Assembly: GCA_910589415.1 (NCBI GenBank)
Contig: OU342630.1
Span: forward strand, 67,948,186-68,012,185
Direction of reading: 5' to 3'
DNA: 64,000 nt
Source of the DNA: Malachius bipustulatus
Lineage: Eukaryota; Arthropoda; Insecta; Coleoptera; Melyridae
In this document: positions 45,467 to 60,722 of the stretch, in pieces
How the letters are laid out: each line of letters opens with the position of its first letter
Position numbering within the stretch: position 1 is the stretch's first letter
Notes under the pieces: generated by a model
What the model saw: only the letters and a program-made list of their open reading frames with translations
What the model was told of the DNA's origin: nothing
The model's database searches: none
Translations under genes and position numbers: made by a program

Positions 45467-48299
45467 TGTAACTACCCGAACCCCTACCCGTTCATTTCCG
45501 CTGAAAGTTGGCCTTGTAATCGTCTAGCTTTGAATGTAGGACCGCACGTTGAGTTTCGCAGTATCGAGATTCGTAATTGAGGTATGCCGGAAGCAAGGGG
45601 GGAGTTAAGGATTTCGCATTCTGATGTTTGACTGAATTTCTGGATTTTGATTCTTATAAAATAATAAACAAATAAATTGTAGGGTGGGAGTAATCAATTT
45701 CATATCATATTTCAAACTCAGGATTAACCCCATCGTTACAATCCTTTACTCATTACTTTATAAATTGTTGTTTGATTTCTCTGGTTGTGAATTACGTGTT
45801 TCTTTGAACACTGTGAGTCAACAACACTCGAGTTCGAATACAAAGAGACCCTTCGGGTAGCCGGGATGACCACTCTTCCTTTCCTCGGTTGTTTGAAGCA
45901 ATGTGCGGCGTTGCCGCTTGTACTAAACGTCAGAAAAGTCATAGCTTGCTTGGCTCTTTTAGTGCTTTTGGTTTTGCTCAAGATATGTGTCTTTTATGGG
46001 TAAACCAAGTTTGCCAGACCTGATTTACCTTACTGGTTTGTTCGTACCTCAGGTTTGTGAGACCTGTTTACCTTAATTGTTTGTTCGCAGATATACCCTG
46101 AATTTGCAATGTTCGGGTGTAATAATGTTTCATTACCTCCCGGCAATATTCAGGTCGGTGATAGTCCGTGGACTAGAAGTTTTGGTTTATTGGGTTTTTA
46201 CTCTGAACTTGTATTCTCGGGCGTAGCTTGGTTAGCAAGTAATATTTTATTACCTCCCGGCAAGATTCAGGTATGTGATAGTTCTTGGACTAGAAATTTT
46301 GGTTTGTTTTTGAAAAATTCCCTTTTAATGGGATATTTTTCTTCCTGCGATATCGAACACATCTCTCGAGTGATTTCGACATTATTAACAGAATCATTAT
46401 CACCTCTGGTCAAATTACAGACCCCACTTCTTTATTACTGCTCAGGGCAATAATTAGAGTGTTGGAAAATTGGGCTAACCTACTCATATAATCAGCATAT
46501 GCGGGCGTAGCTTCTGAAGCAAGGCGACCAACAGCGCCCCCCCAGCTGTATTATAGAGAATGACCTAACAAAAGAAGTCGGGATAACCCAACCAGTTTAG
46601 TGATTACGTTTCTCGTTAATGCGTCGTTGCTTTTGATTTGCACTTTATTAAAAACCTGCGCTGCTATGGCTACTCTATCGTTTTATTTACGTTTGTGAGC
46701 TTTTCGCATCTTTTTGTGAACTTGTGGTTTGCTTTGACGATTTGGCAACATGGTTTCGCCCATCTACCTTCTAGGACATTTTACTACTTTTTACTACTTC
46801 TATTATTGCCCTCTATAAATATTGCGAACTCGAGTTTCGTCACTCTGTTCAGAATACAAAGCTGCTTTATGGTTTGTTTACACTACGTAACAAGACTACT
46901 CAATTCAAGCACTACTGCTACCTTTTACATCTACTTGATTTACTGGAGGGAACAATAGGGAACCTCTTATTAGCGATCGATCATGAATTTGCAAGAGTGC
47001 AAGTATTTATTTCGTCGTTTTACAATTTTTCTTCATTCATGTTGTTATACAATGGCGGAGGCATCACTCTCGATTTCTAAAGGTCATATAATTTAAAGCG
47101 GCGGCAGGTTCTTTTATAACATCCGGTTGATCCTACATCTGCGATAAATAACCTCGGACTCCTTGAGAAATAGAAGAATTTGGTTGTTGTGTTCGCGGTC
47201 AATTCCCTAACTGAATTATCTCTGATAGTGTGTCGTGTTATTTTCCTCCTAGCTTTATCTCGATTTCCTACGCAGCGATATTATTTCTTTACCTTATTTT
47301 AACGTTGTTTTATTTATCGGGCGTTTATTTGGCGGGGGCGTCTTCCTTATTACGGTGCCAGCGATTGAGACCGGTGTTTTGAATCGGGGCTCTCTCTTTT
47401 GCGGTCGGACGTGTTTATTTTCTAGAGACAGAAATTGTCCCTATGAATTGCGGATCTCTCCTTGATTCTTAATGAAGCTAAATTCGAATCTCATGAATGA
47501 AGTGAATTAGAAAATGCTTGTTGTGTCAGCGAGGAATTTCTCGCTACTTCGAATAATCCTAATTTTGCTCTTTTAGGGAGAATTTTATATTTTAGCGAAG
47601 TAGATTGAAATAGAAAGATGCCTAATCAATTTTTATTTAGTGATGTAAAAATAATAGGAACGGTGTGAAACTCTCTAGGGGCCTCCACTGATAAGTTGCA
47701 GAAAAGAAATGTTGCGATACTCTCGGGAAGTTTACTGATCGAGAGGAATTTGTTTATGCGACACCCTCAGAGGGGCTTCCAAAAAACAAGAAGGAAGAAA
47801 TGCTACCTATGCGATACTTTCAAGAAGTTTCCACGGGTAGCTTAGGGATTTGTTTATGCGATACCCTCAAGGGGTTTCCAAAAAACAACAAGGAAGGAAG
47901 ACTACCTATGCGATACCCTCGAGGGGTTACCACGGGTAGCGGAGGAAAGAGCCAGTCTTGCCATGAGCAGAGTCGAGGCAGAACTAAGCTACCCCTATCA
48001 TTCGACGTGTGTTTTTATAGCCAGATTTCGAGCAGGCCCTATTGTCCTACAGAGCGGGAACATCCTAGCAGCTGCTTTCTATCACGGCTGACTCGCGTGA
48101 TTCTTTAGTGATACATGCAGTGGAACTTTCCGTTGGTGCTGGTGTCTTGCTGCCTGTCGTGCCGCCCGTTGTTAAAGAAGGCAAGTGACCTAGATTCTAT
48201 GATCCATTATATACCTACTCATGCCGACTATCCCGTGGATATGAATGAGAGACGAAAAAAATTGAAATTATTTTACGTACCTAGGGCTGGTATATTTCA
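45467..48299 (-). repeat. LTR copy 1 (3' LTR of element)
   Basis: 2,833 bp. Internal structure: a 117-bp direct repeat around ATTACCTCCCGGCAA (46132 and 46249), and a row of GCGATACCCTC(A/G)AGGGG hairpin units at 47714-47940. Short ORFs of up to 114 aa lack known domains. Confidence 0.85.
47714..47940. repeat. Row of GCGATACCCTC hairpin units in the LTR
   Basis: Five related units (about 47714, 47759, 47808, 47857, 47909) read GCGATACYCTC.AGGGGTTTCC, each able to form a short CCCTC/GAGGG stem. They alternate with CACGGGTAGC and AAAAAACAA.AAGGAAG phrases. An identical set lies 3,038 bp further right in the other LTR. Confidence 0.7.
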
Positions 48300-48504
48300 C
48301 TGCCCCCTCGTCGTTCGGCGGAAAATTGGAAAGTTGTAGACGATTTTTCGACGAACGACGCAGCGCTCGTTTGCCAACCCGCCCCCTGTATTTGCCATGG
48401 TCCTTAGGGAAATGCCACCTGTGTTTTCTTTACCTAATGTTTTTGTTTCCTTAGCCCCCTTGTTTCTGCCTATTTTCCCTCAATCCTATGGTCACGGGCA
48501 CCAA
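48300..48504 (-). other. Interior of the LTR element
   Basis: 205 bp. The minus-strand start carries TGGTGCCCGTGACC (48503-48490), read as the primer-binding site. The minus-strand end carries GAGGGGGCAG (48309-48300), read as the polypurine tract. No ORF. An inverted pair CGTCGTTCG / CGACGAACGACG lies near 48309-48361. Confidence 0.75.
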
Positions 48505-51337
48505 TGTAACTACCCGAACCCCTACCCGTTCATTTCCGCTGAAAGTTGGCCTTGTAATCGTCTAGCTTTGAATGTAGGACCGCACGTTGAGTTTCGCAGT
48601 ATCGAGATTCGTAATTGAGGTATGCCGGAAGCAAGGGGGGAGTTAAGGATTTCGCATTCTGATGTTTGACTGAATTTCTGGATTTTGATTCTTATAAAAT
48701 AATAAACAAATAAATTGTAGGGTGGGAGTAATCAATTTCATATCATATTTCAAACTCAGGATTAACCCCATCGTTACAATCCTTTACTCATTACTTTATA
48801 AATTGTTGTTTGATTTCTCTGGTTGTGAATTACGTGTTTCTTTGAACACTGTGAGTCAACAACACTCGAGTTCGAATACAAAGAGACCCTTCGGGTAGCC
48901 GGGATGACCACTCTTCCTTTCCTCGGTTGTTTGAAGCAATGTGCGGCGTTGCCGCTTGTACTAAACGTCAGAAAAGTCATAGCTTGCTTGGCTCTTTTAG
49001 TGCTTTTGGTTTTGCTCAAGATATGTGTCTTTTATGGGTAAACCAAGTTTGCCAGACCTGATTTACCTTACTGGTTTGTTCGTACCTCAGGTTTGTGAGA
49101 CCTGTTTACCTTAATTGTTTGTTCGCAGATATACCCTGAATTTGCAATGTTCGGGTGTAATAATGTTTCATTACCTCCCGGCAATATTCAGGTCGGTGAT
49201 AGTCCGTGGACTAGAAGTTTTGGTTTATTGGGTTTTTACTCTGAACTTGTATTCTCGGGCGTAGCTTGGTTAGCAAGTAATATTTTATTACCTCCCGGCA
49301 AGATTCAGGTATGTGATAGTTCTTGGACTAGAAATTTTGGTTTGTTTTTGAAAAATTCCCTTTTAATGGGATATTTTTCTTCCTGCGATATCGAACACAT
49401 CTCTCGAGTGATTTCGACATTATTAACAGAATCATTATCACCTCTGGTCAAATTACAGACCCCACTTCTTTATTACTGCTCAGGGCAATAATTAGAGTGT
49501 TGGAAAATTGGGCTAACCTACTCATATAATCAGCATATGCGGGCGTAGCTTCTGAAGCAAGGCGACCAACAGCGCCCCCCCAGCTGTATTATAGAGAATG
49601 ACCTAACAAAAGAAGTCGGGATAACCCAACCAGTTTAGTGATTACGTTTCTCGTTAATGCGTCGTTGCTTTTGATTTGCACTTTATTAAAAACCTGCGCT
49701 GCTATGGCTACTCTATCGTTTTATTTACGTTTGTGAGCTTTTCGCATCTTTTTGTGAACTTGTGGTTTGCTTTGACGATTTGGCAACATGGTTTCGCCCA
49801 TCTACCTTCTAGGACATTTTACTACTTTTTACTACTTCTATTATTGCCCTCTATAAATATTGCGAACTCGAGTTTCGTCACTCTGTTCAGAATACAAAGC
49901 TGCTTTATGGTTTGTTTACACTACGTAACAAGACTACTCAATTCAAGCACTACTGCTACCTTTTACATCTACTTGATTTACTGGAGGGAACAATAGGGAA
50001 CCTCTTATTAGCGATCGATCATGAATTTGCAAGAGTGCAAGTATTTATTTCGTCGTTTTACAATTTTTCTTCATTCATGTTGTTATACAATGGCGGAGGC
50101 ATCACTCTCGATTTCTAAAGGTCATATAATTTAAAGCGGCGGCAGGTTCTTTTATAACATCCGGTTGATCCTACATCTGCGATAAATAACCTCGGACTCC
50201 TTGAGAAATAGAAGAATTTGGTTGTTGTGTTCGCGGTCAATTCCCTAACTGAATTATCTCTGATAGTGTGTCGTGTTATTTTCCTCCTAGCTTTATCTCG
50301 ATTTCCTATGCAGCGATATTATTTCTTTACCTTATTTTAACGTTGTTTTATTTATCGGGCGTTTATTTGGCGGGGGCGTCTTCCTTATTACGGTGCCAGC
50401 GATTGAGACCGGTGTTTTGAATCGGGGCTCTCTCTTTTGCGGTCGGACGTGTTTATTTTCTAGAGACAGAAATTGTCCCTATGAATTGCGGATCTCTCCT
50501 TGATTCTTAATGAAGCTAAATTCGAATCTCATGAATGAAGTGAATTAGAAAATGCTTGTTGTGTCAGCGAGGAATTTCTCGCTACTTCGAATAATCCTAA
50601 TTTTGCTCTTTTAGGGAGAATTTTATATTTTAGCGAAGTAGATTGAAATAGAAAGATGCCTAATCAATTTTTATTTAGTGATGTAAAAATAATAGGAACG
50701 GTGTGAAACTCTCTAGGGGCCTCCACTGATAAGTTGCAGAAAAGAAATGTTGCGATACTCTCGGGAAGTTTACTGATCGAGAGGAATTTGTTTATGCGAC
50801 ACCCTCAGAGGGGCTTCCAAAAAACAAGAAGGAAGAAATGCTACCTATGCGATACTTTCAAGAAGTTTCCACGGGTAGCTTAGGGATTTGTTTATGCGAT
50901 ACCCTCAAGGGGTTTCCAAAAAACAACAAGGAAGGAAGACTACCTATGCGATACCCTCGAGGGGTTACCACGGGTAGCGGAGGAAAGAGCCAGTCTTGCC
51001 ATGAGCAGAGTCGAGGCAGAACTAAGCTACCCCTATCATTCGACGTGTGTTTTTATAGCCAGATTTCGAGCAGGCCCTATTGTCCTACAGAGCGGGAACA
51101 TCCTAGCAGCTGCTTTCTATCACGGCTGACTCGCGTGATTCTTTAGTGATACATGCAGTGGAACTTTCCGTTGGTGCTGGTGTCTTGCTGCCTGTCGTGC
51201 CGCCCGTTGTTAAAGAAGGCAAGTGACCTAGATTCTATGATCCATTATATACCTACTCATGCCGACTATCCCGTGGATATGAATGAGAGACGAAAAAAAT
51301 TGAAATTATTTTACGTACCTAGGGCTGGTATATTTCA
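48505..51337 (-). repeat. LTR copy 2 (5' LTR of element)
   Basis: Identical in layout to copy 1, followed by GTATATAGG whose GTAT completes the target-site duplication. Confidence 0.85.
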
Positions 51338-51409
51338 GTATATAGGTAAATGTCTAAAATGATCGATTTAACTGTTTAATTGGAAGACGAGAGATTCGAT
51401 CGTATTCGA

Positions 51410-51800
51410 TCATAGCATTTAGGTGCTACAGGTAGTGAGATTTTCTGCTGTTTGCTCATCAATGTAGTTTGCTCTTCATGTCTTTAATTAATTTGTTACT
51501 TCTTGTTCGTAGAGAAGAATTGGCATCTCTTTGTTCAGTCTGATGAAGCACTACAGATATCATAAACAAAATATAGTCGATATAAAAAAAAATCCCACTT
51601 CTTCTCTGCGAACAAGAAGTAACAAATTAGTTAAAGATATGAACAACAAAGGTTACATTATCATACATACATACATGATCAAACAGCAAATAATCTCACT
51701 ATACTTATATATTTGTGGCACCTAAATGTTATGGCTTACCAAGAATTCATAAACAGGGCATTCCATTTCGTCCTATCGTCTCAACAATATAATAATTTTT
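51410..51800 (+). pseudogene. Inverted pair of Penelope-like RT fragments
   Basis: The right arm (+ strand) encodes NPTSSLRTRSNKLVKDMNNK (51590-51650) and, after a frameshift, PKCYGLPRIHKQGIPFRPIV (51719-51780), the Penelope-like element RT signature. The left arm (51410-51520) is an inverted copy of the middle part: GCATTTAGGTGCTAC, GTGAGATT.T.TGCTGTTTG and AATTTGTTACTTCTTGTTCG. The arms are separated by about 75 bp. Both are fragments; no endonuclease is present. Confidence 0.65.
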
Positions 51801-54806
<3,006 letters not shown>

Positions 54807-55088
54807 CCTGAGAACCTACTGCTCGCCAGTAAGGCGAAAGGTGCAGCAGTGAAGCTGGCGGACTTCGGTTTGGCGATCGAGGTTCAAGGCGAGCAGCAAG
54901 CCTGGTTTGGGTTCGCCGGCACGCCCGGCTACCTCTCCCCTGAGGTTCTGAAAAAGGAACCTTACGGGAAGCCGGTTGACATCTGGGCCTGCGGCGTAAT
55001 CCTATACATCCTGCTCGTCGGCTATCCGCCTTTCTGGGACGAAGATCAGCATCGGCTCTACGCGCAGATCAAGGCGGGGGCCTATGAT
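54807..55088 (+). CDS. CaMKII: CaMKII exon: activation segment and C-lobe
   Basis: This 282-bp exon of 94 full codons lies between TTTCAG and GTAAGT. It begins [21 protein letters not shown], so it has the end of the catalytic loop and the magnesium-binding DFG. The activation segment runs [20 protein letters not shown] with the SPE form of the APE motif, followed by [20 protein letters not shown] and ending AGAYD. The fly protein has GDHQAWF where this one has GEQQAWF, as I recall. GC content is higher than in the flanking introns. No defects. Confidence 0.97.
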
Positions 55089-55237
55089 GTAAGTAGCAAA
55101 GCTAATTTTTTTTGTTAACAGTTCCTGTTTTTGTTCTACATCGTGATACTCAATCTTGTAGAGCTTGTAAATCGATAGTGATTTATTGTGCGTGAGGAGC
55201 TTAACATGTTTTATTCAAAAACAATTATTTATTCCAG

Positions 55238-55360
55238 TATCCTAGTCCGGAATGGGACACGGTGACGCCTGAGGCAAAGAACCTCATCAATCAGATGTTG
55301 ACCGTGAATCCAGGAAAGAGGATCACCGCCGCTGAAGCCCTCAAACACCCCTGGATCTGC
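55238..55360 (+). CDS. CaMKII: CaMKII exon: kinase C-terminal helices
   Basis: 123 bp, 41 full codons, between ATTCCAG and GTAAGT. Encodes [40 protein letters not shown] and C, the last helices of the catalytic domain, with the conserved KRITA...HPW block. Phase 0 on both sides. Confidence 0.97.
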
Positions 55361-55449
55361 GTAAGTTATCTATTAAATTATTATCATCTTAAAATTTAAC
55401 ATGACATCTTCTGATTAGTTATGGAGACTAAGCGATTTTTTCTTTCCAG

Positions 55450-55533
55450 CAAAGAGAACGCGTTGCTTCAGTGGTGCACAGGCAAGAGACTGTGGACTGT
55501 CTCAAGAAATTCAATGCCCGACGTAAACTCAAA
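55450..55533 (+). CDS. CaMKII: CaMKII exon: autoinhibitory and calmodulin segment
   Basis: 84 bp, 28 codons, after TTTCCAG and before GTAAGT. Encodes [20 protein letters not shown] and [15 protein letters not shown] contains the Thr (fly Thr287) whose autophosphorylation gives calcium-independent activity. [10 protein letters not shown] is the start of the calmodulin-binding helix. Every key residue is kept. Confidence 0.97.
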
Positions 55534-56435
55534 GTAAGTACTCATACTTATAAACTGTATTGCGCAATATTATAATATACAGGGTGTGACAATTTATTTA
55601 CCGTGGATGCTGTTTGAAAAAAAAAAACAATTGGCTATCGTTACTCAAAAGTATTTTTATGAAGTACCTAATTTGATAAGTTTTTTGAGTCATTGAACAA
55701 GGTTTTGAAAATTGGATGAAAAATAAATATGTTACAGAATTGGCGTTTTTTATGAACCTCTCTGTATAGAAAAATCGGAAATTCCCTTTTGCATTAATTT
55801 GTCATATTTTATGAGCACACTGCAGTAGATAATTTATAATAGAACAATGTGCCATGTGTGTGTTATCTGAAATGGAACATGCTATATTAATTTTCGATTC
55901 ACAATCAGTTCATAATAATGTTATAATGAGACAATTCCCTAAGTTAATGGCAATAAATGGATTATAATAAATTATTGTAATGTCTACCATTTAGCAATTA
56001 GATTCCAGTTAACACCACTATTAAGGTTTCATCAAATATATGTGTTAAACATCATACATACATAATACATAAATGTATACATAATGTTGTAATATTCTGT
56101 TTGGCTTGATTATAGTGTGTTAATAATAAATGATACTTCAACCTTTACTGTTGGGTAAAACCACTCCAGGGTGCCTTTTCATGGAAAATACGCAAAATTG
56201 ATTGAGATTATGTTAAAGTATTTTTTTACTCAGGATTTATTATTTTAGAAATATTGTTACTTCTTTGTTAACCTACTCTGAAATTAGTATTGCACCATAC
56301 CACCTTGTATGTTGAATAAATTTGCTATCATTTAGTAGGTACTTGTATAAATATGTCTTTTTATCTTGTGTAAAGAATATTGTATTTAGTCGTGCTAGAA
56401 ATTTTATTGAGTTAAGTAATATCTGTTTTTTCCAG

Positions 56436-56478
56436 GGGGCTATACTTACAACTATGTTGGCTACTAGAAATTTCTCGA
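56436..56478 (+). CDS. CaMKII: CaMKII exon: end of calmodulin-binding region
   Basis: 43 bp after TTTTTTCCAG and before GTAAGT; encodes GAILTTMLATRNFS plus the first base of the next codon. The TT pair corresponds to fly Thr306/307, the inhibitory autophosphorylation sites. The variable linker and association-domain exons must lie further right, beyond the gypsy element. Confidence 0.95.
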
Positions 56479-59400
56479 GTAAGTATGGAATAAATTTTTA
56501 TCTCATTTAAATGGTCAAAATTAATACAATAATATAACTTAAATCATATGTTATAATATGTTATTCTCTTTACACTTCGATACTATATCTTTTTAACATT
56601 ATTTACACACATACAAGAAACACATTTTGAGAAAGAATATTAAAGTGAAATATGTATTGCATTTTTAGAATACTCAAAATATTCTTATTTTGCAAAAAGC
56701 TTGATAGTTTTACAATGCTTTACCAGTTAGTATATTGGAGAGAAGAAAGTCTTGGAAAAAAAATATAGGAAATATAAGTTTTTATGATACAAATGAAATG
56801 ATTCACATTATACTTCTTCATAGTACCCATAAAAATGGTAATAGCTTACAACTAGCAGTAGAATTTTATTGATTATTTATTGGTACTATGATAATAATAG
56901 CTAAAACTCTTTGAGAGACCCTTAAAAGTATTAGTTTATTTATTTAAATTTAGTTAAATTTTCCTCGTTTGTGCTCTCTTTGCTTTTGGACTAGAAGTGA
57001 AATCAGCTGTTATTTGGAATTTTCCTTCAAAACATTATTGCAAACTACACTTTTAGCGGTGTTTCCAATTTGATAGTAATTCGTTCCTGTCTAGCTTTAA
57101 ATGAAGAAAGTGTAGGCTGTAATTTTTATTGTTTGGTTTTCCTCTACCTACATCTTCCTCGGAAAGATTGAAGGGCAACTTGATCGGTTCGAGTGGTTTG
57201 TTATCTTAATTCGTTTTGTGTTTAATCCGATTTTCTCAGACTTATTGATTTCTATTTATTTATCCAGTTGTATATTTCGTTCTTCCAGTTGGAGAATTAA
57301 AAAGAAAAGATTGAAAATATTTATTCCTTGCTTTCAAAAAAAAAATTTCAAAACGTGCGTTGTCAAATAGATCAAGAAATATCGGGAAGTACCTAATAAT
57401 TATATATTTTTTTTACAAATTCAAAAAGTCGTAAGTCTGTGGTAAATAGGATTTAAATAATATGTTTGTCTGTGAGTAATAAAATCAAGTGCTCTATTAT
57501 TGCTTTATGACGCTTTAAAATGTTCCGCATTGAAAAAAACAAAACGTAAATATACGGTCAAGTACTGAAATGAATCTTTAAATTTAATATTCCTGGTAGC
57601 CCTTATTTCTCATTTTCGTATTTTCTCAAATTAATTTCCATCTTTTCTTGCAGTTTTTTCTCTTCTAAAGCTTCAAAAACATAGCGTAATTAAGCAACCC
57701 CCATTAAAATTATATTTATTTCTATTCAGGGAACTGAGCAAAAGCTCGGATCTGTTTCGTAGGTAACGTGTTTTCCGAGAGTCGTGGTGGCTAAGAAACT
57801 GTTTTACAGGCTTATAATGTGTCCCAATTAGAAGCACATCATAAAAGCGCTGCTGCTTTTACATCTTTGATTAGAATTTTTCTTTGAGTTTTTTTTTATT
57901 ATGAAATACGCCAGTCAAGTTTTTTTTTTATTTTGGCAGAAACTAAGAATGATTGCTTTATAATAGTGTAACGTGAATACGTCACCTGTTGTCCTCTTTG
58001 CAAAGCTTCCCTCGTTTTAAAGAGAATTGTAAAATTACAGTTCCCTACAACTCCCTATAATATAGATCGCATCTTTGAACTGACTACCCACACCATATTC
58101 TGGCGCTGGTACTGTCTGGATAATTCACTACTAGATGGCATTGCACGTTTCGTTTCACTAGGATTTTGAGTTCCTTTCAGGAACCAAATAAGTTGTCGTT
58201 TCAGTCCGATCCTGAGTTCCTTTCAGGAACCAAATAAGTTGTCAACTGTCAATCAGATTTCAGTATCTGCCCGTGACATTTCTCCTTTCACCAACCGAAG
58301 GCGGATTTCCTCTCCAGTTCACGGAACTGAATTCACTTCCTTTTTATCTGTCCATCAAGAAAGTTGATTCTCTTGATCGTTCCCATCGAAGCCTGTTGTT
58401 CAGGGTAAGTCGCCATTACAGATATTTTTGAAGAGAAGCTCTAATTTGATTATTACTTATTTTTAGCTTCGGGGATTCTATCTCAACGTTACCTTATACC
58501 TTATCTTTACCTTTATCTCTGGTAAATACTTTGTCTTCTCCGGTATTTACTAATTATCTGGATTAATTGCCTATTGCGACCGAGGAAGCCATCTTGAACT
58601 AAGAAACAAAGGGAGCATGGCCCATTTTTATTCTCCAACTATCTAATTCATCCTTCCACCGTTTTCATTCATCCAAGGTGAAATAAATCAACATTTCGAA
58701 GATCTCCAATAACAACAGAACATTTTCCCGGTGCTAGTGCTGTTTACGACCTTTCAACCCCAGGAGCCTCGTCAGGGCGCGGTCCCTACACCTGCTGGTT
58801 TTCTTCTGGAGATTTCAATGCCTGATTAAGCACCACACCTAGTAAAGTCCAGGAGTTATTAATATCCTTTTTACTGTCAAAATAAAGACAGTTTTTACCT
58901 CAATCAGCTTCATCCCGGAAACTGTAAGTGTTGTCTTTTATTTTATTTCACCGATCATGACGAAGAAGGACTAGAAGATCAGTGCTAACTTAGTAAATTA
59001 ATTAATTATCACTCACGAACTTTATCTTTCCCGATATAAATGATATCGGAAGTATCTTATTCTTTTGTACACAGCTGTACAAGATAAAGGATCCTTTATT
59101 TTCAAACAAACTGATTGTTTAAATATATTTATATCAGATTTAAAGCTTTTAAAATAAGACAGGATAATTATTTGATTTTAAATTAAACAGGAAATGTAAA
59201 CCATAATTTGCTCATTAAACATCTGTCCATTTTAACTTATTCTTTGGAAATCACATTAACATCTTTATAACCCTAAATCTACTTTTTATTAGTTCTTCAT
59301 AGAGTTTAGGTAGCACAATAAAAAATAAGAACTCGAGCAAATCGAGTTAATAAGAACTGAAGAACTCTTTGGCATCCCTAATCTACCTTAGATACCTATA

Positions 59401-60538
59401 TATAGGGTGTACCTTTTTAAATAATTAAAGCAGCAGAATAACTAGCACTCTGATAGTATTTGATTCAGTTTTCATGTTATTCAACTTCATTGTCTTCAGA
59501 GAAATTTGTCGTGAAAGTTTCTTTTGCAGTATTATCGTTTTGCCGAAACAACATTTTGCCCTTCGCTTGCACTGCAAGCTCTCGTTACTGCTACTTTCGA
59601 CATTCCCTGATTATAAACAATTATTTTGCTCACGCTGCAATTGGCATTTCCCCGGCGGAGATCGAATTCACCCTCAAATTTTGGATTAGAAACTACCTTA
59701 ATTAAATAAAAGCACTTGATCTCTTCCTAGTTCCCATTATAAATGGAAAATTGATATTAACGTCATAAATTATTTTGTTCAGATGTATCGTACAGTTATC
59801 TTATCCTTTTATTTTATTTGCATGAAAACTCGCATGTTAGTCTAAGAATGTCTTAGTTAGTTATTGTGTTTTTTTACTGCTGGTGAATAATAGTGTCGTG
59901 ACGCGAAAATACCTTATCTTCTTACCGCTACACTGCCGCTAAAGGGTAACCTTGCAAAAGGAGCTTTACGGAGTGGTTGTTAATACTGTCGCGAAGGTCT
60001 CGAGTAAGCTTTGGGAGAAGTTTGACTCCGTGCAAAGAGGATACTCTTAAGAGAGCTCTGCGATCAAACTGTCTTTGAAAGTTACATCCAAACATTTCCT
60101 TCATTAACATTATCCCATACCTTCGCTCATGAATTTTAAGTTAAATTCGAAATATCTGAATTATCGATCAGCTGTTCCAACTGGTGTCCCTCTGTCATTG
60201 TCATACGCTGACAGATTGCTAAAGCAACGACAATTCTTTACGTCTAACGTAGAAAGTGAATTCTTTACGTGTAAAGATACGTCATGGTGACATGTACTTC
60301 TTCCGATCCCTACCTTACCGACTCTAGAGAATATCTGTACTTACCGACATACCTATGCATATTTAAATATTGCCTTATCTTATCTTAGTATCTCTCTAGA
60401 TTACCTTTATCTCTCTCTCTAATAAGAAATTATATCTTATATCGGTATTTTAGTTTTTTTGAAATACCGTGACCTATTTTTCGTTTTAAAACGAAGGGAA
60501 TTCTTTTGAATTTAAATCTCTCTCTCTCTCACTTGTAC
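56479..60538 (+). other. CaMKII intron part, mostly unassigned
   Basis: Starts GTAAGT and is not closed within the window. AT-rich to about 57950. From 57968 (TGTAACGTG) to about 58970, GC rises and AATAAAG occurs at 58881, which might be a solo LTR or the start of the gypsy element; termini are not proven. No exon is seen. Confidence 0.45.
58167..58243. repeat. 46-bp direct duplication
   Basis: TGAGTTCCTTTCAGGAACCA followed by AATAAGTTGTC occurs at 58167-58197 and 58213-58243. Each unit contains the palindrome GTTCCTTTCAGGAAC. Confidence 0.8.
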
Positions 60539-60555
60539 TGGTGACGCGACGTCAC
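60539..60555 (+). promoter_or_regulatory. Primer-binding site, tRNA-Trp-like
   Basis: TGGTGACGCGACGTCAC resembles the tRNA-Trp-type primer site TGGTGACCCCGACGTG. It lies 184 bp upstream of the gag start, a normal leader distance. A (CT)n tract precedes it. Confidence 0.55.
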
Positions 60556-60722
60556 AGCCAAGTCAAATAGGCCAGGTTCATTCTTTCCTTATTTAGGCCA
60601 GGTACACTAGGTGCTACGTTGCCTACCTGTGCTGATAATACTACTGTCTTCTCTCTAGAATAAAATAAAAAATTTTATTCTCATCTATCTATACTATATT
60701 ATAGTACCTACATTTTTCTAAA

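Larger units (their letters stand above)
45467..51337 (-). mobile_element. LTR element with giant LTRs, 205-bp interior
   Basis: Two direct copies of 2,833 bp (45467-48299 and 48505-51337, offset 3038) each begin TG and end CA. They enclose only 205 bp and are flanked by GTAT on both sides (45463-45466 and 51338-51341), a 4-bp target-site duplication. Only one difference was noticed by eye: C at 47271 and T at 50309. On the minus strand the LTR is followed after one base by TGGTGCCCGTGACC, a primer-binding-site-like sequence, and a GAGGGGGCAG polypurine tract precedes the other LTR. The element is therefore minus-strand, non-autonomous and young. No protein domain is recognised in the LTRs or interior. 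Confidence 0.85.

Noticed and set aside
47120..47140. CCGGTTGATCCT, like the 5' end of small-subunit rRNA
   Set aside because: The match stops after about 13 bases and the following sequence does not fit rRNA.
45736..50118. Repeated 81-, 114- and 106-aa ORFs as a duplicated gene family
   Set aside because: They recur only because they lie in the two LTRs, and they have no recognised domains or codon signal.
45467..51337. Plain tandem duplication or assembly duplication of a host segment
   Set aside because: TG/CA ends, a GTAT target duplication, a primer-site-like and a polypurine-like sequence at the expected places, and 205 bp of unique sequence between copies fit an LTR element better.
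55578..55600. CAGGGTGTGACAATTTATTTAC as a further fold-back
   Set aside because: No inverted partner of matching length was found nearby; at most a single end remains.
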